31,200 bases of DNA. Source: a virus. A model generated the notes under the pieces. The model searched no databases and was not told the origin of the DNA. It worked only from the letters and a program-made list of their open reading frames with translations. Positions 19,858 through 27,763 of the stretch are shown one piece after another; position 1 is the first letter of the stretch; the number at the start of each line of letters is the position of its first letter. The stretch is from positions 1-31,200 of the IMG/VR virus record IMGVR_UViG_3300006990_000106. One strand, written 5' to 3'. The position numbers and the translations under genes are program-made.

Positions 19858-21139
19858 TAAAACAAAGCAGATGATTGCTCTGATGGAAGCATTGAACGCT
19901 GTCAATGGCGCTAACAAAGCTTCGCAATCACTAAGCACACAGCCAACGCTTAGCGAGGCTACTGAGCTTGAAGAAGCGTTCGATCTTGACAAGGCGCTTG
20001 ACAAAACAGATATGATTAGGGTTAGTCTTCCTAATGGCAGATCTGATCACATTCACCCAGACAAAGCCGCTGAACTCGAAAAAGACGGTAAGCTGGAGAT
20101 GACTGGACCAAAAGCTGCAGTATACATTGGTGAAGCTCAGCAGGACGAAGCGTTCGGCATGTCAAAGCCCGATGCCAAAACCGCAAAGACCGAAACCATG
20201 GCCTTGCTGGCAGCGGACTATGTCGAAAAGTTTGGCGCTGCTTTACCGATAACCAACGTCAGTGCCAAGGAGTGGTTCGAACGTAGTAAAGGTGAGATGA
20301 AAACTCACGGCATTGGTCCTGTGGAAATGATGGCCGCAATCATGTTTGCCAACCTCGTATACAAAAGAACACAATCCGAATCCGCTATTGACACTCCAGA
20401 ACTCTCAGAAAGCACTATTGAGAAGGTCTTTAAAAAGATGGCCGCTGACGGCCTTTTGGATATGGATGATGAAGGTACATACACTTCCACGCTTGATTCA
20501 GTATTAGGCCCTGAAGCTAAAAAAGCTATCGCAACTAGTATTGCTAAGAGTGCAAAGCCGGGCCCAAAACGTGACCGAGCAGTTGCTAACTTGTCCGATG
20601 AAGCTGATCCAGTGAATGAATTCTTGACCTTTGGTAAAAAGCCAACGACTCCTGAAGAAACCAAAGCGTATATTCTTAAAAAATATGCCGGTAAAATCAA
20701 AAAAGTCAAAGAACTGTATAAGCAGTACCAAGCCGTTGCAGGTAAAAACATGTCGAGAGACGGCAAAACGGTTGGCTTTAAAGATGCTACAAAATCCCGT
20801 CCACAGTGGGATGCGTATAGGACCGCTGGCACGGAGCTTCAACAGATGATAAAGCAAAAGACTCGCGGCATGCCGGGTGCGGGTGACCTGGTTGGTTCCT
20901 GGCCGGACCTACAAAAAATCCTTCAAACCGAAGCCCTTGAAGAAGGGGACTTTATTTTCGACGATGAGCTTAATGCCCAGATCACTAACTTCGAAAAAGC
21001 GGTATATTCACTGTCAAATAATAAAAGCCTACGGGATCAATTTAAGAAGGGCGGTATCGACCTCGATAATATTGCGAGGAAGTTGCAGGATTTTGAGCCA
21101 TTTAAACTCGATGATCCGTACGAAGGCCTTGAAGACTAG
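19850..21139 (+). CDS. Hypothetical late protein, possibly virion-associated
   Basis: About 429 residues from ATG 19850, overlapping the o-spanin stop by eight bases; an in-frame ATG at 19832 is an alternative. The protein is soluble, acidic to mixed and largely helical. It opens with a Met/Ala/Ser-rich segment (MIALMEALNAVNGANKASQS). The middle has LPITNVSAKEWFERSKGEMK, and a Lys-rich region (YAGKIKKVKELYKQYQAV) follows. The C terminus is acidic (DDPYEGLED). No family or membrane segment was recognised. It is followed by the nested control region of nrdA. Confidence 0.7.
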   Translation: MTSKTKQMIALMEALNAVNGANKASQSLSTQPTLSEATELEEAFDLDKALDKTDMIRVSLPNGRSDHIHPDKAAELEKDGKLEMTGPKAAVYIGEAQQDEAFGMSKPDAKTAKTETMALLAADYVEKFGAALPITNVSAKEWFERSKGEMKTHGIGPVEMMAAIMFANLVYKRTQSESAIDTPELSESTIEKVFKKMAADGLLDMDDEGTYTSTLDSVLGPEAKKAIATSIAKSAKPGPKRDRAVANLSDEADPVNEFLTFGKKPTTPEETKAYILKKYAGKIKKVKELYKQYQAVAGKNMSRDGKTVGFKDATKSRPQWDAYRTAGTELQQMIKQKTRGMPGAGDLVGSWPDLQKILQTEALEEGDFIFDDELNAQITNFEKAVYSLSNNKSLRDQFKKGGIDLDNIARKLQDFEPFKLDDPYEGLED

Positions 21140-21190
21140 TATACAATCCTGAAGAAGACCGAACATAGCACTTAAAATGCTAAAAGGCTA

Positions 21191-21219
21191 TGTACAATGC
21201 CACAATAATGTGATATACT
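21191..21219 (+). promoter_or_regulatory. Early promoter upstream of nrdA
   Basis: The -35 is TGTACA 21191-21196, the spacer is 17 nt and the -10 is TATACT 21214-21219. Predicted start is about 21226, only 14 nt before a strong terminator hairpin. The sequence is nearly identical to the promoter at 12723. Confidence 0.72.
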
Positions 21220-21229
21220 GTACATACAA

Positions 21230-21237
21230 TATAAATA
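21230..21237 (+). promoter_or_regulatory. Late promoter TATAAATA upstream of nrdA
   Basis: An exact TATAAATA between the early promoter and the hairpin. Predicted start is about 21243, inside the 5' arm of the hairpin, so late messages would lack the first bases of that arm. Confidence 0.6.
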
Positions 21238-21239
21238 AT

Positions 21240-21267
21240 AGAGCGCTTCTACGGAAGCGCTCTTTTT
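21240..21267 (+). terminator. Strong intrinsic terminator or attenuator before nrdA
   Basis: AGAGCGCTTC (21240-21249), loop TACG, GAAGCGCTCT (21254-21263), a perfect 10-bp GC-rich stem with a UNCG-type tetraloop, then TTTT to 21267. It sits after two promoters and 17 nt before the nrdA ATG, so it can end upstream late transcripts and may attenuate nrdAB. Confidence 0.85.
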
Positions 21268-21284
21268 ATCTGATGAGGTTGAGA

Positions 21285-23555
21285 ATGAATGACTTGCACG
21301 TAACAAAAAGATCTGGTGAGACTGAGTCCCTCTCACTTGAAAAGATCCATAAAGTACTCGAGTGGGCTTGCGAAAACATTACAGGAGTATCAATATCAGA
21401 GATCGAATTACGTGCAAATATACAACTCTATGACGGCATTCCTGCTGATGACATTCATGAGTTACTTATCAAGTCCGCTGCAGAGCTGATCTCCGAAGAT
21501 ACCCCAAATTACCAATATGTAGCAGCACGGTTGATAAACTATAAGCTACGTAAATTGGTCTACGGCAAATACGATCCTCCACATATCCGTACTATCGTTG
21601 AAGACAACGTGTCCGCCGGTGTATATGACCCGGATGTACTTAACATATACAGTGACGAAGAGTGGGAAACCGCCGAACGGGCTATTCGTCACACTCGTGA
21701 TAATACATTTGCATATGCTGGCATGGAACAGTTCCGAGGTAAGTACCTTGTACAGGACCGTTCGACTGGCAGGTACTATGAGACACCTCAGGTACTCTAT
21801 ATGCTCGTGGCTATGACTCTCTTCTCTGAGTATCCGGTTGATACACGTATGAGTTGGGTCAAGCGTTACTATGACGCCATCTCAACGTTTAAGATCTCAT
21901 TACCGACGCCAATTATGGCAGGTGCCCGTACAAGTACTCGTCAGTTCTCGTCGTGTGTTCTTATCGAGTCCGGTGATTCACTCGATTCTATCTTTGCGAC
22001 CGGTACTGCGGTAGGGCAATATGCTGCCAAGCGTGCCGGTATCGGGATCAACGGTGGCGCAATCAGAGCTCAGGGTTCAAAGGTTGGTAACGGTGAAATC
22101 GTTCATACCGGAGTCATTCCATATTGGCGTTTCTTCAGAGGCGCACTGAAGTCCTGTTCCCAGGGCGGTATCCGTGGCGCCTCAGCCACTATCAACTATC
22201 CGTTCTGGCACCTTGAAGCCGAAGACCTTTTGGTTCTTAAGAATGCAAAGGGTACTTTCGAAAACCGTATCCGTGATATGGATTACTGCATTCACCTTAA
22301 TAAGTTCTTTTTACAACGAGTCCTTGAGAAAAAACATATTACGTTGTTCTCACCCCACGAGGTTCCGGACCTATACGAAGCATTCTACTCTGACTCAGAC
22401 CAGTTCGCTGAGCTATACGAAAAATATGAACGGTCTCGGTCACTCAAGAAGAAACGTATCAACGCCGAGGATTTCTATAAGACAATCTTGACCGAGCGTC
22501 AACAAACCGGTCGTATCTACATCTTCTTTGCTGATAACGTCAACGATCACTCTTCGTTCAAGGTTCCGGTCAAGATGACAAACCTATGTACCGAGATCAC
22601 GTTGCCTACTCAGCCATTTAGTAATGCGAGTGTCGACGAGGGTGAGATTGCCCTATGTACGTTGAGTGCTATTAACTGGGGTGTTATCAATCGTATTGAG
22701 GATTTCGAAGAGGTATGTGAGCTGGCCGTCCGCGGACTTGATGCCCTTCTTGATTATCAGAACTATCCACTTCCGATGGCAAAGACCTCGACCATGAACC
22801 GTCGTCCATTGGGTATTGGTGTTATCAACTTTGCGTACTTCCTTGCGAAGCGTGGACTTAAGTACGATAATGATGCCCTTGATACTGTTCATGAGTACGC
22901 CGAAGCCTGGTCATACTACCTTATCAAAGCCTCGATGGAACTGGCCAAAGAGAAAGGGCGTTGCCCACTGTTTGACGAGACCAAGTATGCTGATGGTGTT
23001 ATGCCTATCGATACGTATAAGAGAGAAGTTGATGAGTTGGTCGAGCCAGTGTACAATATGGACTGGGATCAACTTCGCGCTGACGTCCAGGAATACGGTG
23101 TACGTAACTCAACACTTATGGCCCTGATGCCAGCTGAGACCTCAGCTCAGATTGCCAATGCGACAAATGGCTTTGAGCCGCCGCCAGAGCTTGTGACAAA
23201 AAAGAAGTCAAAGCATGGTACTCTCGCTCAGGTTGTTCCTGAGATCCAACGGTTAAAAAATACATATGACCTACGTTGGAACCAAAGTGTTACTGCATAC
23301 CTTTCGGTTGCTGCGGTGATGCAAAAGTTCATGGACCAAGCCGGTTCGTTTAACACTAGCCACAATCCAGAAATATGGGGTGGGAAAATACCTCTGTCCG
23401 TATTGGCACACGATGTTATGTTTGCCTATAAGTATGGACTCAAGACATTGTATTACGCCAACCCAGCGCCAACTAAAGTAGACAAAGACACAACAGACAA
23501 CCAGGACGATGGTCCTGAATCAGACGAGGAAGAGTGCGAGAGCTGCGTTATATGA
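21285..23555 (+). CDS. nrdA: Ribonucleoside-diphosphate reductase, large subunit (class Ia)
   Basis: 756 residues from ATG 21285, preferred because GAGG lies six bases upstream; in-frame starts further up cross the terminator. An N-terminal ATP-cone (VTKRSGETESLSLEKIHKVL through about residue 90) is the allosteric activity site. The catalytic domain has QFSSCVLIE with the redox Cys, GIGINGGAIRAQGSKV, and TNLCTEITL with the thiyl-radical Cys and its Asn and Glu neighbours. The C terminus ends ECESCVI, a Cys pair that passes electrons from glutaredoxin. Length matches E. coli NrdA (761). It reduces NDPs to dNDPs for phage DNA synthesis and is coupled to nrdB by ATGA. Confidence 0.97.
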   Translation: MNDLHVTKRSGETESLSLEKIHKVLEWACENITGVSISEIELRANIQLYDGIPADDIHELLIKSAAELISEDTPNYQYVAARLINYKLRKLVYGKYDPPHIRTIVEDNVSAGVYDPDVLNIYSDEEWETAERAIRHTRDNTFAYAGMEQFRGKYLVQDRSTGRYYETPQVLYMLVAMTLFSEYPVDTRMSWVKRYYDAISTFKISLPTPIMAGARTSTRQFSSCVLIESGDSLDSIFATGTAVGQYAAKRAGIGINGGAIRAQGSKVGNGEIVHTGVIPYWRFFRGALKSCSQGGIRGASATINYPFWHLEAEDLLVLKNAKGTFENRIRDMDYCIHLNKFFLQRVLEKKHITLFSPHEVPDLYEAFYSDSDQFAELYEKYERSRSLKKKRINAEDFYKTILTERQQTGRIYIFFADNVNDHSSFKVPVKMTNLCTEITLPTQPFSNASVDEGEIALCTLSAINWGVINRIEDFEEVCELAVRGLDALLDYQNYPLPMAKTSTMNRRPLGIGVINFAYFLAKRGLKYDNDALDTVHEYAEAWSYYLIKASMELAKEKGRCPLFDETKYADGVMPIDTYKREVDELVEPVYNMDWDQLRADVQEYGVRNSTLMALMPAETSAQIANATNGFEPPPELVTKKKSKHGTLAQVVPEIQRLKNTYDLRWNQSVTAYLSVAAVMQKFMDQAGSFNTSHNPEIWGGKIPLSVLAHDVMFAYKYGLKTLYYANPAPTKVDKDTTDNQDDGPESDEEECESCVI

Positions 23556-24607
23556 CATATTCCGTATTTAGAAAAGCCGAAGTATCACACCTGAAACGTA
23601 AGATGTTCTTCGACGAACCAGTCGATGTGGCTCGTTACGATAAGGTAAAATATCCACAATTTGAAAAACAGAATGACAAGATGTTGAGTCTGTTCTGGAG
23701 ACCTGAAGAGGTCAATCTAGAAAAGGACCGTATCGACTTTGAAGGACTAACTGATCATGAAAGACACATATTCACATCTAACCTCAAACGACAGATCCTA
23801 CTCGACTCTGTCCAGGGACGAGGACCTGTGGCCGCGTTCGGCCCACTCACGTCGTTACCCGAGCTTGAGACTTGCTTCGTCACTTGGGAGTTCTTCGAGA
23901 CGATACATTCCAGATCGTACACTCACATCATAAGAAACGTCTATGCCGATCCATCTGTGGTATTCGATACCATGCTGGATATCCCTGAGATTATTGAGTG
24001 TGCTGAAGACATCTCAAAGTACTATGACGACTTGATGACCTATGAGGATAAGAAGTCTTTGTGGTTGTGTATGAACTCGGTCAATGCTCTTGAGGGTATC
24101 CGGTTCTACGTATCGTTTGCATGCTCATGGGCATTTGCTGAGCTCAAGAAGATGGAAGGCAACGCTAAGATCATCAAGCTCATTGCGCGTGACGAGAACA
24201 TCCACCTTGCTATATCGACTGCTATCCTCAAGCAACTCCCGAAGGATGATCCTGAGTTTATCCAGATCAAGGAAGAGTGTAAGGACGAGGTTCAACAAAT
24301 CTTTATTGATGCTATCGAACAAGAAAAGAAGTGGGCACAGTACCTTTTTAGGGATGGTTCGATGATTGGTCTTAACGCCGCAATGCTCGAGTCATATGCC
24401 GAATGGATCGGTACCAAGAGAATGAGAGCTGTCGGTGTTGAGTCACCATATTCTCCGGGTGGCTCCAACCCATTGCCATGGACCGAGGACTGGATTTCAG
24501 GTGGAGCAGTTCAGGTTGCACCACAAGAAACCGAGATCGAAGAGTATATCGATGGTGGCGGTATCGAAGCAGATAACCTTGATATTCTTTCAGACTTTAA
24601 GCTATAA
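23552..24607 (+). CDS. nrdB: Ribonucleoside-diphosphate reductase, small subunit (class Ia)
   Basis: 351 residues from ATG 23552 (ATGA overlap with nrdA). It forms the di-iron tyrosyl-radical subunit. The block SNLKRQILLDSVQGRGP carries the first Asp ligand. ETIHSRSYTHIIRN carries Glu and His ligands and the radical Tyr, aligned with E. coli Glu115, His118 and Tyr122. ARDENIHLAIS supplies later ligands. The C-terminal tail (DNLDILSDFKL) is the acidic, aromatic peptide that docks on NrdA. All key residues appear canonical, so it is a standard class Ia enzyme with no intron or split. Confidence 0.97.
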   Translation: MTYSVFRKAEVSHLKRKMFFDEPVDVARYDKVKYPQFEKQNDKMLSLFWRPEEVNLEKDRIDFEGLTDHERHIFTSNLKRQILLDSVQGRGPVAAFGPLTSLPELETCFVTWEFFETIHSRSYTHIIRNVYADPSVVFDTMLDIPEIIECAEDISKYYDDLMTYEDKKSLWLCMNSVNALEGIRFYVSFACSWAFAELKKMEGNAKIIKLIARDENIHLAISTAILKQLPKDDPEFIQIKEECKDEVQQIFIDAIEQEKKWAQYLFRDGSMIGLNAAMLESYAEWIGTKRMRAVGVESPYSPGGSNPLPWTEDWISGGAVQVAPQETEIEEYIDGGGIEADNLDILSDFKL

Positions 24608-24611
24608 ACTG

Positions 24612-24640
24612 TGTACATCAGTACCGATATGGTGTATAAT
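24612..24640 (+). promoter_or_regulatory. Early promoter before the glutaredoxin gene
   Basis: The -35 is TGTACA 24612-24617, the spacer is 17 nt and the -10 is TATAAT 24635-24640, the best -10 in the family. AAACTG precedes the -35. It starts four bases after the nrdB stop and 28 nt before ATG 24668. Confidence 0.8.
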
Positions 24641-24667
24641 AAAATTATAATATAGCAAGGAGAGAAA

Positions 24668-24889
24668 ATGTATCGAATCTATTCAAAGGACAATTGTAAG
24701 TTTTGTACGATGTCTAAACAGTTACTCGAACAGAAGGGTATCTTATACGAGGAACTGAAGTACGAGACTGACTTTACCCGTGACGAACTGTTTGAACGGT
24801 TCCCACAAGCCAAAACATTTCCACAGATTGAAACCACTGATGGGGTATACGTAGGAGGATTTGACCAACTAAAGGAACTTATCGGGTAA
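24668..24889 (+). CDS. nrdC: Glutaredoxin (NrdC-like)
   Basis: A 73-residue redox protein with active-site CKFC at 10-13, the TFPQIE cis-Pro loop (51-56) and the GGFDQL glutathione-binding turn (64-69). It is shorter than T4 NrdC (87 residues) but complete for a glutaredoxin fold. Its job is to re-reduce the ribonucleotide reductase encoded immediately upstream. It has its own early promoter and AAGGAGAG five to six bases before the ATG. Confidence 0.93.
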   Translation: MYRIYSKDNCKFCTMSKQLLEQKGILYEELKYETDFTRDELFERFPQAKTFPQIETTDGVYVGGFDQLKELIG

Positions 24890-24891
24890 CA

Positions 24892-24899
24892 TATAAATA
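24892..24899 (+). promoter_or_regulatory. T4-type late promoter TATAAATA next to a start codon
   Basis: An exact TATAAATA three bases after the glutaredoxin stop and five bases before ATG 24905. The predicted start would fall on that ATG. An imperfect 6-bp stem-loop (24899-24915, one G-U pair) covers it. Confidence 0.6.
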
Positions 24900-24904
24900 G
24901 TCAC

Positions 24905-25315
24905 ATGACGTGGCTATACCAAGATAACGAATTCAATGAGACACCTGACAAGAAAGACTATGTTGGGTTTGTCTATCTAATTACCGAGCTTGCTACTAAC
25001 AAGAAGTATGTGGGGAAAAAACTGTTCCATAAGCCAGCGTACCGTATGGTCAAGCTGAAGAATGGTACGAAGAAACGAAAGAGGGTATATGTAGACTCTG
25101 ACTGGCGTGACTATCATGGATCGTCAGTCTCGCTAAAGGAAGCTGTTGAAAGCAATGGCTCTGAAAAGTACAAGCGTGAGATACTTCGCTTATGTGCTAA
25201 GAAAGGTGAGATGAGTTACTACGAACTCAAAGAACAAGTAGACCGTGAGGTCTTATTCTCTGACGAATACTATAACGAATTTATTTCGGCTAAGATCCAT
25301 TCCAAACATCTTTAA
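24905..25315 (+). CDS. GIY-YIG-like putative endonuclease
   Basis: A 136-residue basic protein. Residues 21-37 (GFVYLITE...KKYVG) fit the GIY...YIG core, with GKK after it. VDSDWRDYHGSS (about 63-74) and KREILRLCAKKGEMSYYELK complete a pattern that I recall in T4-like and cyanophage hypothetical proteins. The strict catalytic Arg and Glu of GIY-YIG nucleases are not certain by eye. It may be a DNA endonuclease (repair, host DNA degradation or homing). No intron or split gene is adjacent. It lacks a clear ribosome-binding site, since the late promoter occupies that place. Confidence 0.6.
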   Translation: MTWLYQDNEFNETPDKKDYVGFVYLITELATNKKYVGKKLFHKPAYRMVKLKNGTKKRKRVYVDSDWRDYHGSSVSLKEAVESNGSEKYKREILRLCAKKGEMSYYELKEQVDREVLFSDEYYNEFISAKIHSKHL

Positions 25316-25339
25316 GTGATATGTCAGAATACGTAAGCG

Positions 25340-25347
25340 TATAAATA
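25340..25347 (+). promoter_or_regulatory. T4-type late promoter TATAAATA for the tail-fibre region
   Basis: An exact TATAAATA in the 91-nt gap after 25315. It would drive the genes from 25407, probably on into the fibre genes, since no terminator is seen before the window ends. Confidence 0.72.
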
Positions 25348-25372
25348 TAACTAAATGAACTAAAAGAGCAAT

Positions 25373-25386
25373 AGACCGTATGGTCT
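25373..25386 (+). other. Stem-loop in the late leader
   Basis: AGACC, loop GTAT, GGTCT: a perfect 5-bp stem with the same loop as the hairpin at 11093-11110, and no U tract. It lies about 20 nt after the predicted transcript start and 21 nt before ATG 25407. Confidence 0.45.
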
Positions 25387-25406
25387 GATTCTCAGACGAG
25401 GCCATT

Positions 25407-25925
25407 ATGATTATCGAATTAATTGAACACAACACCAGGACTCCGCTCCATCTTATCATGGAGGTAAACAAGTCACTTGATGACTTTCATCGTGACCTCC
25501 GTGGAGTTGTTATTATAAACTTTATTAAAAAGACCAATGGCCGACAGCGCCACATGGTCTGTACTCGTAACCCTGAAATAATTGAGAAGGTCGCCGGTGC
25601 TGCAGCTCTCGCCGCTGGTAACGAGTATAAAGGTCCACCAACAGTTATACCGGTCTTCGATCTAGTCAAGAAAGCTTGGCGTTCTTTTGACGTTAAGACC
25701 GTGCGTGACGTATCATCCCGCGAACTTGCTTCCCTTGCTTCACTGTCACGTAAAGACCGATACCGCGACGATAAAAAATTTGGTGTACTTCAACGGCTGA
25801 ATCCGTTTAACCGTGATAAAGTTCAATTCAAAGATCACTATGTTCCGAGGTCTCAGACGCTTGTTGAGCATACCGCGATGGAAATACAATCTACCGAGAT
25901 TTCCAGATTTAAGGATATATTGTAA
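25407..25925 (+). CDS. Hypothetical late protein
   Basis: A 172-residue basic protein; GAGG at 25398-25401 precedes the ATG. The N-terminal domain (IIELIEHNTRTPLHL...HRDLRGVVIINFIKK) is followed by an Ala-rich helix (VAGAAALAAGN). The C-terminal part contains LQRLNPFNRDKVQF, which shares an LNPF motif with the very end of the 660-residue protein at 16631. It is the first gene after a late promoter and next to fibre genes, so a virion role is likely but unproven. Confidence 0.7.
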   Translation: MIIELIEHNTRTPLHLIMEVNKSLDDFHRDLRGVVIINFIKKTNGRQRHMVCTRNPEIIEKVAGAAALAAGNEYKGPPTVIPVFDLVKKAWRSFDVKTVRDVSSRELASLASLSRKDRYRDDKKFGVLQRLNPFNRDKVQFKDHYVPRSQTLVEHTAMEIQSTEISRFKDIL

Positions 25926-26437
25926 TGGCAACCATATTTAGAAAAGACTCACCACTTTCGGTATACCGACCAGTGAGTAAGAATTGTTCAAACACACTTC
26001 GTGAGTACGCACGCAAATGTGGTATCACGGATTGTTATGAGCAATTCTATCTTCCGATTAAGTCAACCGAAGGCCCGTGTGACTGGCACCAGTATCGTCC
26101 AAATAAAGAAACCTTAAGTGTCTCTACAACCGGACTGGTACAAACTGAATACGGTATTGGTCTTCAACTAAAAGAATATAAATTTCTCAACGAATGTACC
26201 GATGCCTATAGTATGGATGGTACCGAATTCGATTCTATTATATACCTCACCTCGTCGATTAATGTAGAAGACATTAATATGTCAAAGGTATTTGAGGAAA
26301 AGATTATTGTCAGAGGAGAGGTTCATAGCGAGTCGTTTCCGATACACGAAGAAACCAAAATTGAGGAAGTAATACCTGAAGGAATTGATCCTGAGCTTTG
26401 GCAGTTCTTAACGCCAGCTCAAAAGAGACTCTGGTAA
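25925..26437 (+). CDS. Hypothetical protein upstream of fibre genes
   Basis: A 170-residue protein coupled to its neighbours (it starts within the preceding TAA and its own TAA contains the next ATG). It has many beta-prone stretches (TTGLVQTEYGIGLQLKEYKF, FDSIIYLTSSINV) and a Pro/Glu-rich end before a short terminal helix (LWQFLTPAQKRLW). The operon position suggests a baseplate or fibre-attachment protein. No sequence signature was recognised. Confidence 0.7.
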   Translation: MATIFRKDSPLSVYRPVSKNCSNTLREYARKCGITDCYEQFYLPIKSTEGPCDWHQYRPNKETLSVSTTGLVQTEYGIGLQLKEYKFLNECTDAYSMDGTEFDSIIYLTSSINVEDINMSKVFEEKIIVRGEVHSESFPIHEETKIEEVIPEGIDPELWQFLTPAQKRLW

Positions 26438-27726
26438 TGAAAAAGATTGATCTATCCGAGGCAAGACGCATTGCGCTTGAGGATGCCAGGGAACGCCAGA
26501 AACAGGCAGCACTCCTTGAGGCTTCTGAAGCACGCAATGAGTTTATTCGTGAACAGGTTCAAGTCCTAAACAAAACGAGCAATACGTACCTCCGTGGCAT
26601 TGATCCGGTTCAAGGTGAGATGCTACCTGAAGGTACTATGTTTTTTGGTAACGACCTCAAGTGGTATCTCGTTGAGTCAGATGGTATAACCGATATTACT
26701 CGCGAGGGGCTTCAAGGACCGCAAGGTGAACAGGGTCCTCCCGGTCTTATCGGTGAGCAGGGTATCCAAGGCCTACCGGGTGAACCAGGTCTTATAGGTG
26801 AACAAGGACCACAGGGCAATCCCGGTCCAGAAGGACCTCGTGGCCAACGCGGGCAACGCGGTAAAGCGGGTCTTATTGGTGAGCAGGGTATCCAGGGTGA
26901 GACAGGTCCAATTGGTCCGATGGGACCTCAAGGACCTGCAGGTCAGGATGGTAAAGACGGTAAGGATGGTGAAACACCGAACGTTGATCCACTCATCGAA
27001 AAAATACGCGAAGAGCTCGAAGCCAAATTACTTAAGGACTATGAGACTCAGCGAGCTAATATAGAAGCGGCACTAAGAAACGTAAGAGCTCCAGGAAGCG
27101 GCATGTCTTCGTCCGGTGGCTCGGTACGTATTATGGACAATGATGATGTTCAGCGTAAACGACTCAGTGACATTGATGACGACTCGCTTCTGGTATTTGA
27201 TACTGATGCTAAAAAGTACCAGACCGAAACGTTTCAAAGTCTACTTGACCGTCATGATATTACCGGCGGTGGTAGTACCGGCGGTGGTAGTACCAGTGTT
27301 ACTGGTGGTCTTATTCAGACATCTGAGTTCTCACTGTCCGGAACAGCGTATGCCGCAAATCCTGTTACAGATCAATTTTCGTACGTATCACACTATGTGG
27401 TCAACGATACTACTAATGAAGTAGTTTCAATACCTCTTACTATTACGAGTACAGGTGTTGACCTTACTTCAAATATTGACCTAACTGGTCACACACTACG
27501 TTTGTTATATTCAACCGCGGCTCCTACTAATACGTTTGCTCTTTCAGGTACAGTGTTGACGGTTAACTTCTCGGTTGAGGGTATTGGTAATTACGTAAAT
27601 CATTACATAAGCGACGATACCACTGGTGATATTGTTGAGATTGGTGCACAGATAAATAGTACTGATCTTGTAATAACTTCAAATATTGACATGACAGGAA
27701 AGACCCTGCATGTCATCCACTATTAA
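26437..27726 (+). CDS. Collagen-like tail fibre protein
   Basis: 429 residues from ATG 26437 (shared with the previous stop). An N-terminal helix (1-45, SEARRIALEDARERQKQAAL) is followed by a small domain. About 30 Gly-X-Y triplets at 91-180 (for example GPQGEQGPPGLIGEQG) will form a collagen-type triple helix. A coiled coil (190-220) leads to a Gly/Ser hinge (GGGSTGGGSTS). The C-terminal 130 residues are two copies of a beta domain, with SNIDLTGHTLRLLYS in the first and SNIDMTGKTLHVIHY in the second. It is a trimeric rod with a possible receptor-binding tip. The function follows from architecture; the receptor is unknown. Confidence 0.85.
   Translation: MKKIDLSEARRIALEDARERQKQAALLEASEARNEFIREQVQVLNKTSNTYLRGIDPVQGEMLPEGTMFFGNDLKWYLVESDGITDITREGLQGPQGEQGPPGLIGEQGIQGLPGEPGLIGEQGPQGNPGPEGPRGQRGQRGKAGLIGEQGIQGETGPIGPMGPQGPAGQDGKDGKDGETPNVDPLIEKIREELEAKLLKDYETQRANIEAALRNVRAPGSGMSSSGGSVRIMDNDDVQRKRLSDIDDDSLLVFDTDAKKYQTETFQSLLDRHDITGGGSTGGGSTSVTGGLIQTSEFSLSGTAYAANPVTDQFSYVSHYVVNDTTNEVVSIPLTITSTGVDLTSNIDLTGHTLRLLYSTAAPTNTFALSGTVLTVNFSVEGIGNYVNHYISDDTTGDIVEIGAQINSTDLVITSNIDMTGKTLHVIHY
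26742..26895 (+). repeat. Direct repeats in the collagen-like segment
   Basis: Near-identical DNA units beginning GGTCTTAT(C/T/A)GGTGA occur at 26742, 26789 and 26869. The first and third extend through GAGCAGGGTATCCA. They encode GLIGEQG and offer substrates for length change by recombination. Confidence 0.75.
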
Positions 27727-27763
27727 TCTATGTACAGCTTAACAACACCAAGAGGAAAACTAA

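Noticed and set aside
20305-20832. 175-codon minus-strand frame
   Set aside because: Antisense to the gene at 19850 and without promoter or ribosome-binding site; all supported genes are on the plus strand.
24905-25315. Homing endonuclease with an intron in nrdB or the glutaredoxin gene
   Set aside because: Both neighbouring genes are complete and uninterrupted, and no intron-like structure is visible.
27731-27736. TGTACA before the fibre gene at 27764
   Set aside because: No TATA-type -10 follows at 17 nt; the corresponding bases are the ribosome-binding region GGAAAA.
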